Part shown: one piece after another, positions 46,053 to 54,712 of the stretch
Layout: each line of letters starts with the position of its first letter
Numbering within the stretch: the first letter of the stretch is position 1
Source of the DNA: Thermoleptolyngbya sichuanensis A183
GTDB lineage: Bacteria; Cyanobacteriota; Cyanobacteriia; Elainellales; Elainellaceae
Length of the DNA: 64,000 bases
Assembly: GCF_013177315.1 (NCBI RefSeq)
Contig: NZ_CP053661.1
Location: 3,286,001-3,350,000 of the forward strand
Direction of reading: 5' to 3'
The notes under the pieces: model-generated
Told to the model about the DNA's origin: nothing
The model's input: the letters and a program-made list of their open reading frames with translations, nothing else
Databases searched by the model: none
Made by a program: the position numbers and the translations under genes

Positions 46053-46349
46053 ATGCTGACAATTCAATACACCTGGTCGTCCCCATGCTCGGAGGCGACC
46101 CAGTTTTCGCTGCCCCCGCTCACCTGCGAACTGCCCCACCGTCGCCGCCTGCGCCACTGCATCATCGGCCTGCCTGAAGACGCGCAGATGGCGATTGACC
46201 GTCTGCACCTGCTCCGCTACGCCGAACGCTTCGAGTGGACGCACGCCCTCGACTTCCCGCCCCACGGCATCGTCCTCGACGGTCGCCCCGGCGAAGTGCT
46301 GCGCTACCTCCACCGCGACATCCGCAGCAACCCTAGCGCAAACGAGTAA
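46053..46349 (+). CDS. Small protein, unknown function
   Basis: 98 residues from the ATG at 46053, chosen because TGGAGGAAA lies just upstream. The sequence is MLTIQYTWSSPCSEATQFSL, then ELPHRRRLRHCIIGLPEDAQMAIDRL, ending VLRYLHRDIRSNPSANE. It has no signal peptide or membrane segment. The pattern looks like a real small cyanobacterial protein, but I know no family name. The IS element lies 280 bases downstream. Confidence 0.55.
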   Translation: MLTIQYTWSSPCSEATQFSLPPLTCELPHRRRLRHCIIGLPEDAQMAIDRLHLLRYAERFEWTHALDFPPHGIVLDGRPGEVLRYLHRDIRSNPSANE

Positions 46350-46362
46350 GAACAGATAAGGG

Positions 46363-46425
46363 CGATTTTGGGTTTTGGGTTTTGGATTTTGGCGGTTCAG
46401 TCTGCCTATCCAAAATCCAAAATCC
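46363..46425. repeat. AATCCAAAATC-type repeats in inverted order
   Basis: GATTTTGGGTTTTGGGTTTTGG on one side and TATCCAAAATCCAAAATCC on the other could fold into a hairpin just after the small protein gene, perhaps acting as a terminator. Confidence 0.5.
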
Positions 46426-46628
46426 ACGCGATGTGAAGCTTTCAACCTGCCCTCATCCCCCAGCCCCTTCTCCCTATATTACTCAACCAGCAACGCGCTG
46501 AATACCTGATTCTACCAAGCAAGAGCGATGCTGATGCACTCCCTGATGCATGAACAAACTCCGACTTCCAAGACACCGATGAACCGATAGAATGTCCTGA
46601 GCATAATCCTGCTAATAACAGGAACCTC

Positions 46629-47917
46629 CTGCTTGACTGACAAAACTAAGAAGCTGGAATACGGCTGAGGACAGTGAATTCACGCTTTAGGGAGTCATCG
46701 TGTTGTCGCCTTGATGCGATGGCAGGTTGAGGGTCAGGTGAACAGGAGAGGAACTGATAAACGTGAATCTTCCACTGGTGAGTGATAGCCAGCCGAATCC
46801 AATTCCAGCCCAGCTTGAGATAACTCATGCCGCGCTTCCAGTGAGCATCGACTTGGCGACGCTTGCCGGATGCGACCACTTGCACCCCTTGGAGAACTAA
46901 GAACAGCATCGTCAAGGCGATTACCCCACACAACTGGGAAAGGGCAACCTTGTCTCTGAGTCTGGAGGCTTCGAGATTAAACCCGTTGGACTTCAAATCC
47001 AAAAACGACTCCTCCACCTGAAATCTCAGTCGATATTGGGCAAACGTCTGCAAGTTCGTCGGCTCATCACTCACAATTGTCCAATTCTCGCTGCTGAGTT
47101 TGTCGTGGGCAAAGGCAAGGTAAACATTGTCGTAGGGCTTTGTTCTACCCACCGACACTGCAGGCGTAAAGTAAGCTTGTCCTGGTTGCAATTGAACCGA
47201 CGATACCTGGCGCCACTGCCCTTGGTGCTGAAATTGGAAGGAGCGTTTGATGCGGATGCGGAAATGCCAACCCAGATTCTCCCGGAGGTATTTCATCAAC
47301 TTGCCATCGGCAAACCCTCGGTCTGCCAAAAGGACAATCGCGACACCCTCGGGCATCAGCCGTTGCGCTTGCCGCAGTACCCGTTGAATCGTCCACAACC
47401 TGACGGTGCTGCTTGATTGCGCCACCACTTTCCAAGCGACCGGAACCGTTCTTCCTCGGTACACCACTGCGACCCAGACGATGCAGAAACAATTCCATAC
47501 GACCGTTGTATCGAGGCTTAAGTAGAGTCGTTGGGTCTGCCAGTTGGACAGAGCCTGCCCAATCAGCGCATGATGAGCGGACGCGACATTGATCCGCCGA
47601 TTCGACAACCAGCGGCGAAACCGGCGTTGGTGGGATTGAGCCATTTGAGCGCGACTCCTCACATACACCCCAAATCCATTGAGATGAACGTTTTGGCTTC
47701 CAATCATGCCAATGATCATCCAGCACAGTGTTTGCAGATGGCGAGCATCCTGCCACTGAATGTCGCATTGACGCAGAAAATCATTCAACGCATCATAAAG
47801 ACGGGAAGTCGGTGACATTGATTTGACTGGTTTGTGTGGTTACTTCTCAGCCTAAATCATGCTCTGCTTCCCGCATGGCTTTCGTTCCAGCTTTAACCTG
47901 TTTTGTCAGTCAAGCAG
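46629..47917 (-). mobile_element. Complete IS4-like insertion sequence
   Basis: 1289 bases. The ends are 18-base perfect inverted repeats, CTGCTTGACTGACAAAAC (46629-46646 and complement at 47900-47917). A 10-base direct repeat, CAGGAACCTC, flanks it at 46619-46628 and 47918-47927, i.e. an intact target duplication. It carries one transposase gene. Both repeats and gene look undamaged, so the insertion is probably recent. Confidence 0.93.
46646..47818 (-). CDS. IS4-like transposase
   Basis: 390 residues filling the insertion sequence. The DDE triad can be placed: first Asp in LYLSLDTTVVW (about 99-109), second in VLLADRGFADGK (about 162-173), and Glu in YRLRFQVEESFLDLKS, which carries the Y-(2)-R-(3)-E-(6)-K signature typical of IS4-family transposases. 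The stop lies directly at the left inverted repeat. No frameshift or internal stop is visible. It appears functional. Confidence 0.92.
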   Translation of the reverse strand: MSPTSRLYDALNDFLRQCDIQWQDARHLQTLCWMIIGMIGSQNVHLNGFGVYVRSRAQMAQSHQRRFRRWLSNRRINVASAHHALIGQALSNWQTQRLYLSLDTTVVWNCFCIVWVAVVYRGRTVPVAWKVVAQSSSTVRLWTIQRVLRQAQRLMPEGVAIVLLADRGFADGKLMKYLRENLGWHFRIRIKRSFQFQHQGQWRQVSSVQLQPGQAYFTPAVSVGRTKPYDNVYLAFAHDKLSSENWTIVSDEPTNLQTFAQYRLRFQVEESFLDLKSNGFNLEASRLRDKVALSQLCGVIALTMLFLVLQGVQVVASGKRRQVDAHWKRGMSYLKLGWNWIRLAITHQWKIHVYQFLSCSPDPQPAIASRRQHDDSLKREFTVLSRIPAS

Positions 47918-47927
47918 CAGGAACCTC

Positions 47928-49488
47928 TCGCCTCATGCGCGAATTTCCACACAAACGCCTGACACGACTGTTTCAGTTGCTAACACAACAACACAAGAGT
48001 TCTACACATTTCCATACAAAAATTATAGAGATGGAGAACCATTGAACCCTAGCGCGTTCGTTTCAAACTGAATTTGCTTAGAGCTGCTTTATGAAGCAAA
48101 TCTTAAGAAGCCTGAAACTCTTGGCATGTGTGGCTTTGAGGTCATGTTTGCCCAGGAAAAGCGGTTTCTCGGAAATCCTTGATTAACAAGGCTTTCAGGC
48201 TCCTTTACAAATTAGCTCTTAGCTCTCAATCATTCCTACATTCGTCACCTACAGTCGTCACATTCCAGGAAAAGCGCTTTTGAAACAAGGATGCAGCGTT
48301 TTTGAAGCCAGTGAGGTACACAGAAGGCTATGAAACTTTCGTCTTTGCAAAACAGCACGTATCTCACCTTGCAAGAAGATGCTGCATGTCACGAACCATG
48401 CATTAGAGCCTTGTTTATTGCGGGTTTATTAGAGCTATTCGGTTTCAAATCATCACAATCCTCTCATCCTGTTCTTGGTTCTCCGGCCCCAAACTATGCG
48501 TATGCGATTTCTGGTTGAACTTGATTTTCATCCACCTTTATGCACCCGTCTGAAAAGCTTGGATCTCAGGCGAATTTAGTTTGCCACAGAGCGAGAAATG
48601 TGAGATCCTTCATCAATTTGCTCAAAATGTGCAGTTGCATACTCACAAATTGTGCGCCACCAAACCTTGCTTTTTTGCCGGAATAGGCTAGCTTCATATA
48701 AGGTTTGAAATCCTTAAGAGAATGCAATAGTTTGCTTCATGCTCAGCGTGTCTCTATATTGCGTACTTACAGCGCTGAAATGCAGTGCAGTCAAGGTATA
48801 CCGCTGTTGAGCCCGATCCTTGATTGTTCTTAAGTGTTCTGGAAAACATGCCGCTTGAGGATAAGTATGGTTTTAATATTCAAGGCTTCAGCAACTCTGG
48901 TTTCGCCAGATTTCATGAACGGTTCTTAAAGCCTGATTTTGTTTAGAATGCTTGAGCCAGAAGCCTGGTTCCCTCTAGAAACCTCAGGGGTTTAGTATTA
49001 CGGTTTAGTGTAGGGCTGGTATTGAGATACTTCCCAGTTTATTAGCCTTCATGTTCCATAGGCTTATCCCATAGAGCAGCGGGTTGACAGTTAACCAGTG
49101 ATGCTCCTTGGAGTTGTGTTGTGTGACAAAAGTGTGCGTGGACAGTCGGAGCAGTGATCTCGTTCTACTGCCAGCGTTTCTACCAGCTTTGGTAAGCATC
49201 TTTGATAAGCATTTATGGCTTTGCTACTGCGATCGCCCATTACAAGGCAATGCGGCTTCAATGTTTACATCCGGAATGTTTACATCTGGAAATGTGCGTC
49301 CTGGATACGCTGAGCTAGAAAGTCTGATTACGACGGATTACCTACTCACCTCCAGGAACCAGGCTAAAGGTCAAGCTACCCTTCAAGCTACCCTTCGCAG
49401 GGAGGCTTGCCTACTGAAAGTTTCTAAGGCGCAGATAGCTCCTTGGGCGATCGCAAATCTAGCAGCTACGGATGATGTGTCAGTTTCT
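47928..49488. other. Gene-poor AT-rich stretch right of IS
   Basis: About 1560 bases without a convincing gene. Frames at 47836-48045, 47859-48071 and 48330-48518 lack ribosome sites and family motifs. A plus-strand frame from 49108 runs into the DUF2382 gene, but it begins with TTG and its first 127 codons look non-coding. Possibly decayed genes. Confidence 0.45.
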
Positions 49489-50865
49489 ATGGAACCAAGG
49501 AATAGTCCACAGAGCAGATTTTCACCCACAGATCCCAGTAGTCAGGCACTAATCGGCTTCCCTTTTTGGCTGTGGCTACTGTTGCCTTTTCTAGGGCTAT
49601 TGCTGCTCATTTTGATGCGATCTAAACGGCAATCTGTGCAGCAAAGCATCTCCCCTGCCGAGGCTCCTTATCCTGCTCATCCGCCCTCCAGTAAGCAGCC
49701 CGAAGCCAGCAATTCTACGATCAACTCTCTCATGGAAGAAACATCTAACTTGCCTGATTCAGCTAACTTGCCTGATTCAGCTTCTATAACGCCTGAACCC
49801 ACCTCTAACACCCAGCAAGAGAGTTCGACTGCTCAGCAGGAAGCGCTTTCGGTCATTCAAGAAGAGGTATCGGTTAGTAAGCAGCAGGTTGAACGAGGCA
49901 AGATTCGAGTTAATAAGCGAGTAGAAAGTCGTGAGGAAATAGTCAACGCCCCAATCGTGCATGAGCAAGTTGTCGTGGAACGTGTTCCATGCAATCAAGT
50001 AATTGAGGGAGAGATCCCCACAGAGCGGCATGAAAATGGGGTTCATATCATCCCCATTTTTGAGGAAGTTGCGGTAGCTGAAAAGCATCTCGTTTTGCGA
50101 GAAGAAGTGCATATCTCTAAAAAGCTTGTTACAGCAAATGCAAAGCAAGCCGTAGCGGTTCAACGTGGTGTCGTTGATATTGAGCGTACCGCTTTTGAGA
50201 GTGAGCTATCGAACCAAACTCAGGCTGCTATAGATTCTCAAACCAGCGCCTCAATCAATCCAGAAGCTCAGTTAGGGCCAGCAACAGCGCAAAAAGAATT
50301 GAGATCTACCTCACTTGACCTTTATGAAGCTGAAGCTAACACTGTAGCTGTGCCAGAATCAAAGCGCACAGAGCCTCCTGTTGATTCCTCTGAAGAAGCT
50401 CTAGCCTTTGTTTCCAGCGCACAGCTTCAAGCCAATCAGCCCCAAACTCCCAATCGAGTTTCTAATCGTGAGGCGATTGCTGAGGAAGAGATTGTCGTAC
50501 CGATAATGGCCGAAGAGGCTGCTTTAACGGTTCAACAGATCGCTCGTAGCAAGGTGCAGGTACGCACCAGGTTTGACACAGTAGAGCAAATTGTCGAAGC
50601 ACCTGTGATGCGTGAGGAACTGATTATCGAGCATATTCCTCGAAACCAGTCCATTCAGGGTGATCTACCGCAAATCCGCGAAGAAAACGGCGTACAAATT
50701 ATCCCCATCTTGGAAGAAGTATTGGTGAGCAGAAAGCAGCTTTTGCTTCGAGAAGAGGTGCGAATTTCAAAGCGTCGAGTCACAGAGAATATTCCTCAGG
50801 CAATCACTTTACGCTATGAGGTTGCAGATATTGAGCAGATCAGCTTTGAGGATAGTAGCGAATAG
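49489..50865 (+). CDS. Membrane-anchored protein with two DUF2382 (YsnF/AvaK) domains
   Basis: 458 residues from the ATG at 49489; in-frame starts at 49261 (ATG) and 49108 (TTG) are possible. One membrane span follows early (FPFWLWLLLPFLGLLLLILM), then a long Ser/Thr/Gln/Pro-rich linker and two DUF2382 domains: the first from VIQEEVSVSKQQVERGKIRV to VQRGVVDIERTAF, the second from IVVPIMAEEAALTVQQIARS to LRYEVADIEQISF. Each contains the ENGV(H/Q)IIPI(F/L)EEV core. DUF2382 proteins are associated with stress and akinetes. Next to another DUF2382 gene on the same strand. Confidence 0.8.
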   Translation: MEPRNSPQSRFSPTDPSSQALIGFPFWLWLLLPFLGLLLLILMRSKRQSVQQSISPAEAPYPAHPPSSKQPEASNSTINSLMEETSNLPDSANLPDSASITPEPTSNTQQESSTAQQEALSVIQEEVSVSKQQVERGKIRVNKRVESREEIVNAPIVHEQVVVERVPCNQVIEGEIPTERHENGVHIIPIFEEVAVAEKHLVLREEVHISKKLVTANAKQAVAVQRGVVDIERTAFESELSNQTQAAIDSQTSASINPEAQLGPATAQKELRSTSLDLYEAEANTVAVPESKRTEPPVDSSEEALAFVSSAQLQANQPQTPNRVSNREAIAEEEIVVPIMAEEAALTVQQIARSKVQVRTRFDTVEQIVEAPVMREELIIEHIPRNQSIQGDLPQIREENGVQIIPILEEVLVSRKQLLLREEVRISKRRVTENIPQAITLRYEVADIEQISFEDSSE

Positions 50866-51040
50866 TTCGTTCTCTACGCTTTTCCTTGAGAGCGAAGGTT
50901 TTTTCAAAAGATTGATAGTACGAGCTTTCTCCTCGGTTGAGATAGGTGTTATCCAGCCTATCTAAGGTAGCCCTTGTAGCGAGAACAGGGGATTCGGTTA
51001 CGTTTTGACCCCATATCGTTAGTCACGAAAGGACGAATTC

Positions 51041-52009
51041 ATGAAAACTGTTATTGGTTTGTTTGATGATCGCGAAGAAGGGATGCGTGCTTATACTGCT
51101 CTGCACGATGAAGGATTTGCCTTGGCAGACTTGGACATTCTGACCAACGACGACGAAGATGACGTGCCCAAGCTGGAAAATCTTCGCAGAAATCTGCCCG
51201 CTTCCGATGCCGAAGTGTATTTGGAAGGGGTCCGTCAAGGTGGCACGATCATCACTGCAAACGTGACCGACAGTACTGCTACTCGTGCAGCCGAAATCAT
51301 GTCCAATTTCAACATGGTTGTGATTGCTGATCGCGTTGCCGAACTCAGGAAGGTAAACCCGAACCTGACCCTCAGCGATCCTGCACGGGATGAGAACGTT
51401 CTGGAGGTGATTGAAGAAGATCTGCAAGTCGGCAAGACCGCCGTTGAGCGGGGCCGGATGCGGATTTATTCCGTTGTCACCGAGCGTGAAGTCTCCCAGA
51501 ATGTGGCTCTGCGCGATGAGACCCTGCGCGTCAGCCGTCGCCCCGTGAACCGCCAGGTCGAAATTCGCCCTGACTTGTTCCAGGAGCGCTCCTTCGAGAT
51601 GGTGGAGATGGATGAGATCGCCCTAGTTGGCAAAACTGCTCGGGTGGTTGAAGAGATTGTTCTGGGTAAGGAAGTTTCCGAGAAGATTGAAACCATCAAG
51701 GAAACCCTCCGCCGTCAGGATGTAGAGATCGAGGAAATCCCGGCAGCCCGTCCTTTTGTTGACTATGATGCCGATTTCCGCGCTTTCTACAACGAGAAGC
51801 TGTCCAACAAGGGCGTTCAGTATGATGAACTCCGTCCGGCCTTTAACTATGGCTATAGCCTGGCCACCCGCGAACCCTTCCGCAGCAGCCCGTGGTCTGC
51901 CGTGGAGCAAGACGCTCGCCGCATTTGGGAAGAGAAGAACCCCGGCACTTGGGATCAGAACAAGGCGGTAATTCACTATGCCTGGGAAAAAGTTCGTAGC
52001 GCTCGCTAG
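51041..52009 (+). CDS. YsnF/AvaK-type stress protein (DUF2382 with 17M-like N-terminus)
   Basis: 322 residues; an AAAGGA site precedes the ATG. The N-terminal 110 residues, starting MKTVIGLFDDREEGMRAYTAL, match the general stress protein 17M-like fold; the DUF2382 part is about 120-230 (LQVGKTAVERGRMRIYSVVTEREVSQNV, then ETLRVSRRPVNRQVE). The C-terminal region ends with an acidic-aromatic tail (PWSAVEQDARRIWEEKNPGTW). It probably acts in stress or desiccation tolerance, cytosolic. A hairpin follows at 52034. Confidence 0.85.
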   Translation: MKTVIGLFDDREEGMRAYTALHDEGFALADLDILTNDDEDDVPKLENLRRNLPASDAEVYLEGVRQGGTIITANVTDSTATRAAEIMSNFNMVVIADRVAELRKVNPNLTLSDPARDENVLEVIEEDLQVGKTAVERGRMRIYSVVTEREVSQNVALRDETLRVSRRPVNRQVEIRPDLFQERSFEMVEMDEIALVGKTARVVEEIVLGKEVSEKIETIKETLRRQDVEIEEIPAARPFVDYDADFRAFYNEKLSNKGVQYDELRPAFNYGYSLATREPFRSSPWSAVEQDARRIWEEKNPGTWDQNKAVIHYAWEKVRSAR

Positions 52010-52033
52010 AACTTAAAACGTCTCCTCTAGAGT

Positions 52034-52066
52034 GAATCGTTGTGCGGCATTGTCGTGCAACGATTC
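52034..52066 (+). terminator. Hairpin after DUF2382 gene
   Basis: GAATCGTTG (52034-52042) pairs with CAACGATTC (52058-52066), loop of 15 bases, 24 bases after the stop. No strong T run follows, so termination is only likely. Related to the inner arms of the element at 45664. Confidence 0.45.
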
Positions 52067-52081
52067 GTGCTTTCTGCCACG

Positions 52082-52672
52082 CTACTGCTCTGAACGACAT
52101 CGAATCCGGGCGCTATCACCAATCGTGTTTATCGGGTGCTTTGCCAGGATGCGGTCAACGGCGTTCGGATAGGAAAGGTGAGTGTAGTAAGGGAATGTTT
52201 TTAGCAAAGCCTCCACGAAGGAGCGAGACAGAAAAGAACCGAGGGCAAATTGCCGCACGGCTCTCACTCGCTTGGTTTCCAAATCAGTCAGCACTACTGC
52301 TAGGGGCAGTTGAAAGTTGGGATTGTGTAAGACAGGGTCAAAGTTGGGCAGTTGCTCTGGATGGAGTTGACAGAGGTGAAATGGGCATTCCTGCCAGGGG
52401 AGAACCAGGGTTGCGGGCTTTGTTCGTCCGGGCCCGGCGTACTTGTCAACCTGGAAAATCCGAAAGCAGAGAAAGGGGACTTGTTCGACGACGTTAAGAG
52501 CAACCTCAAAAACGCCAGACTCGACGACCCACTGCTCAGCCAGGGAGGGATTGCGAAAGGTTAGGGTCAGTTCTAACCAGTCGGAACGCCAGGTAAACTC
52601 GGCTCCCTCTGCATCTAGCGATCGGGTGTGGCGTTGTCCTACGGTAATCAGACCAAAGTCTTGATACTTCAT
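52082..52672 (-). CDS. Conserved cyanobacterial-type protein, unknown function
   Basis: 196 residues, soluble. It opens MKYQDFGLITVGQRHTRSLDAEGAEFTW and shows a beta-rich middle (LELTLTFRNPSLAEQWV, then VPFLCFRIFQVDKYAGPGRTK, LQLPLAVVLTDLETKRVRAVR) and a helical end (FVEALLKTFPYYTHLSYPNAVDRILAKHP). I recognise no family name. Convergent with the DUF2382 gene. Confidence 0.6.
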   Translation of the reverse strand: MKYQDFGLITVGQRHTRSLDAEGAEFTWRSDWLELTLTFRNPSLAEQWVVESGVFEVALNVVEQVPFLCFRIFQVDKYAGPGRTKPATLVLPWQECPFHLCQLHPEQLPNFDPVLHNPNFQLPLAVVLTDLETKRVRAVRQFALGSFLSRSFVEALLKTFPYYTHLSYPNAVDRILAKHPINTIGDSARIRCRSEQ

Positions 52673-52767
52673 CGTTGCAACAGCTAAGTCAGGACTATCA
52701 GGTGAACGACCTTCAAAATGCAGTCTTCCTAGGCTAAGGCACTGCTGTATATAGGAGGGTTAACCGT

Positions 52768-52839
52768 ATGTTAACTAGCATTATGCCCATCATTGTTGTT
52801 TGGATCACATTATTAAGGCTAAAGATTAATTTTTTCTAA
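52768..52839 (+). CDS. Possible 23-residue hydrophobic micropeptide
   Basis: An AGGAGG (52753-52758), a 9-base spacer, then ATG and 23 codons to a TAA: MLTSIMPIIVVWITLLRLK, then INFF. The product is one short hydrophobic helix, as in small cytochrome or photosystem subunits, but matches none I know. It sits in a 389-base gap between two minus-strand genes. The TATATA just before the ribosome site is too close to be its promoter. Confidence 0.4.
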   Translation: MLTSIMPIIVVWITLLRLKINFF

Positions 52840-52954
52840 AAAATTAGCAGCAGAAGCACGGCGAGGATTTGCGGAACTTTGCAAAAATCTACAAAAAAAT
52901 CTACAAATTGTGACGGTGTTTACCGTATTTCATTCGATACCAAGGAATCGGCAT

Positions 52955-52982
52955 AAGAAAAGACACCCCCGATGGGAGTGCC
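52955..52982 (-). terminator. Terminator of DUF4278 gene
   Basis: On the minus strand AGGCACTCCC pairs with GGGGGTGTCT over an ATC loop, then TTTCTT. It begins about 80 bases after the DUF4278 stop. Confidence 0.6.
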
Positions 52983-53061
52983 TGCAACCAGCTAACTTTT
53001 AGGAAATGTTCGGGAAACTGGTGGAGCGGAGATGGGAAGCAGATGAGAACCCGTTATGACC

Positions 53062-53469
53062 CTAGCTGATGCTGGCGTGGCTGCGGTCGTAGCTGTCCCA
53101 GAAGCCGGGCTGCACCTTGCCTTGAATGTGTCCCCAGTATTGGCTGGTGGTTCCGGCATCTAGCCCGACGTTGGCCGCCAAACGGGTCAGCATCGCTTGC
53201 TGGCGGCGCTTCACCAGTTTGTGGTGATTCATCATCAGCTCCCGCGCTCTCTCTTCGATGGAAACGGAGGCTGCGGGCTGGGCTACGGGTGCAGCAGCAG
53301 CAGGAACGGTCGCGGCTGCGTCAGTTGCCACCGCGTCAGTTGCAACGGGTTGATTGGTCTGATATTCGTTGCCCCGGAACTTCAGTTCAGTAGTGGTTGG
53401 GTGGCTGTTGTTCAGGTTGAGGGGTTGGGGATCGTAGTTGTAGGTTACGCCACGATAGGTGAGTTTCAT
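53062..53469 (-). CDS. DUF4278 domain protein
   Basis: 135 residues. The N-terminus, MKLTYRGVTYNYDPQPLNL, then TELKFRGNEYQ, is the DUF4278 form (K-L-x-Y-R-G-x-x-Y). An Ala/Val/Thr/Pro-rich low-complexity linker (VATDAVATDAAATVPAAAAP) follows. The C-terminal half (about 75-135) is helical with ERARELMMNHHKLVKRRQQAML and ends YWGHIQGKVQPGFWDSYDRSHAS. DUF4278 proteins are small and cyanobacterial; the function is unknown to me. A SD-like AGAGAGG precedes the start. Confidence 0.82.
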   Translation of the reverse strand: MKLTYRGVTYNYDPQPLNLNNSHPTTTELKFRGNEYQTNQPVATDAVATDAAATVPAAAAPVAQPAASVSIEERARELMMNHHKLVKRRQQAMLTRLAANVGLDAGTTSQYWGHIQGKVQPGFWDSYDRSHASIS

Positions 53470-53739
53470 AGGATTCGCCTCTCTTTTTGAAGGGTAAGGG
53501 TGAGGCGCGTTCCTTCGGGATTGCTCCCTACTTCCGTCTCTTTTGAGCGATCAGGCTTCGAGCGATTAGGCTGGCTGAAGCTGACAGCGGGAAGAGATGA
53601 ACGATTTATTTTCTGTATCTATTGTTACTGTTTTGAATTTATCTGTCAAGGGTTCCTGGCTTGATTTGGGCGGAGTTTTCTAGAAATCACCCGATTGGGC
53701 GATCGCCCACGCCGATCACTCCATCAGATTCAGGCGCAC

Positions 53740-53845
53740 TAAGTAGATAGACCAGATTAAAAAACAGATCCTGAACCCTGCGCCGCCCGCTGCGCGGGCG
53801 GCGCAGGGTCTTTGAATTTTATGTTTATTAATGTCCACCCACTTA
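53740..53845. mobile_element. 106-bp hairpin MITE, copy 2
   Basis: Same element as 11701-11806: start TAAGTAGATAGACC, stem ACCCTGCGCCGCCCGC with its complement, and end GTCCACCCACTTA. The loop is TGC, the reverse complement of the GCA loop in copy 1. Its terminal TTA (53843-53845) is the stop codon of the lipoprotein gene on the minus strand. Confidence 0.8.
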
Positions 53846-54580
53846 GTTATTCGTTTCGCGCAAAGAAACCAGTAATTCGCCGACTGTCAGGTTTAGCTTT
53901 TGGGCGTGGGGATTGCTGGACTCAAACAGTTCATCGCCAATCAGCGCCTGATAGTCGGAAGCGGACTGGGTGCGGGCTGCATCATCCATGTGTAGGCGCA
54001 TCACCAATAGCCCATAGTAGTCCCGCAGTTCGGTTCCCTCTAGCAGAACTGTGCCGCCATAGTCCCAATCAAATCCGTAGAACTTGAAGGGGCCCAGCTT
54101 TTGCTGTAGCTCTGCAAACGAGGTTCCCACCCCAATTCCTTCTGGCGTTTGCCAAGTCGGGCCAGGGTTCATCACAGCAGCGGCTTCGGTGCGTTCTGGG
54201 TTGCCCCAAATGATGGTGAAAGAACGTTCTGGGCCAAGGTTTACGACGGTTCCCAGTTCGGTTTCGCCTTCGCCCATGACAATTTCTTTATCTTCTAGGT
54301 TGGCTTCGCCAAACTGTGCAGCCAGATCCTGGCGGGTCGTGTTTTTCGTTACGGGGCCAAAGCGTTCGCCAGGAACGATCGTGGTGTCCAGCGTGGCAGC
54401 GGGAGACTGGGCGATCGCCCCGCCACTGGGTTCAGAGGGACTGGGCGACTCTGCGGGCGACTCTAAGGGCGCAGAGGACAGCCAGGGTGCAGAACCACAT
54501 CCCGCCAGCAGCGCTGCGGCAAGTAAGGTAGATGCTATCGCAAAGCGTGTCCGGGATTTACGAACCAGGGATGTGAACAT
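53843..54580 (-). CDS. Lipoprotein, unknown function
   Basis: 245 residues from the ATG at 54580, which has GGAG six bases upstream; an in-frame start at 54601 is weaker. A lipobox, LLAAALLAGCGSA, gives a lipid-anchored Cys. A Ser/Pro/Glu linker follows, then a soluble domain: GPVTKNTTRQDLAAQFGEANLED, FTIIWGNPERTEAAAVMNPGP, GIGVGTSFAELQQKLGPFKFYGFDWDYGGTV. No family is recognised. The last three codons run into a MITE that supplies the stop, so the original C-terminus may have been longer or different. Confidence 0.75.
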   Translation of the reverse strand: MFTSLVRKSRTRFAIASTLLAAALLAGCGSAPWLSSAPLESPAESPSPSEPSGGAIAQSPAATLDTTIVPGERFGPVTKNTTRQDLAAQFGEANLEDKEIVMGEGETELGTVVNLGPERSFTIIWGNPERTEAAAVMNPGPTWQTPEGIGVGTSFAELQQKLGPFKFYGFDWDYGGTVLLEGTELRDYYGLLVMRLHMDDAARTQSASDYQALIGDELFESSNPHAQKLNLTVGELLVSLRETNN

Positions 54581-54712
54581 GGAACTCCAGCCTTTCGCCA
54601 ATCTGCGACTATGGTAATGGTAATAGATCTATTGCTGTAGGCTGATGCTCCGTCCGGATAGTTTGCCTATCGCTCAGTGGAGTGATTTTTGGAGTGATTT
54701 TTTAGGTTTAGT

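Noticed and set aside
48330-48518. 62-codon plus-strand frame right of the IS
   Set aside because: The ribosome site spacing is poor and no motif is recognised.
53843-54087. Plus-strand frames over the lipoprotein gene
   Set aside because: Shadow frames; the minus strand carries a lipobox and a ribosome site.
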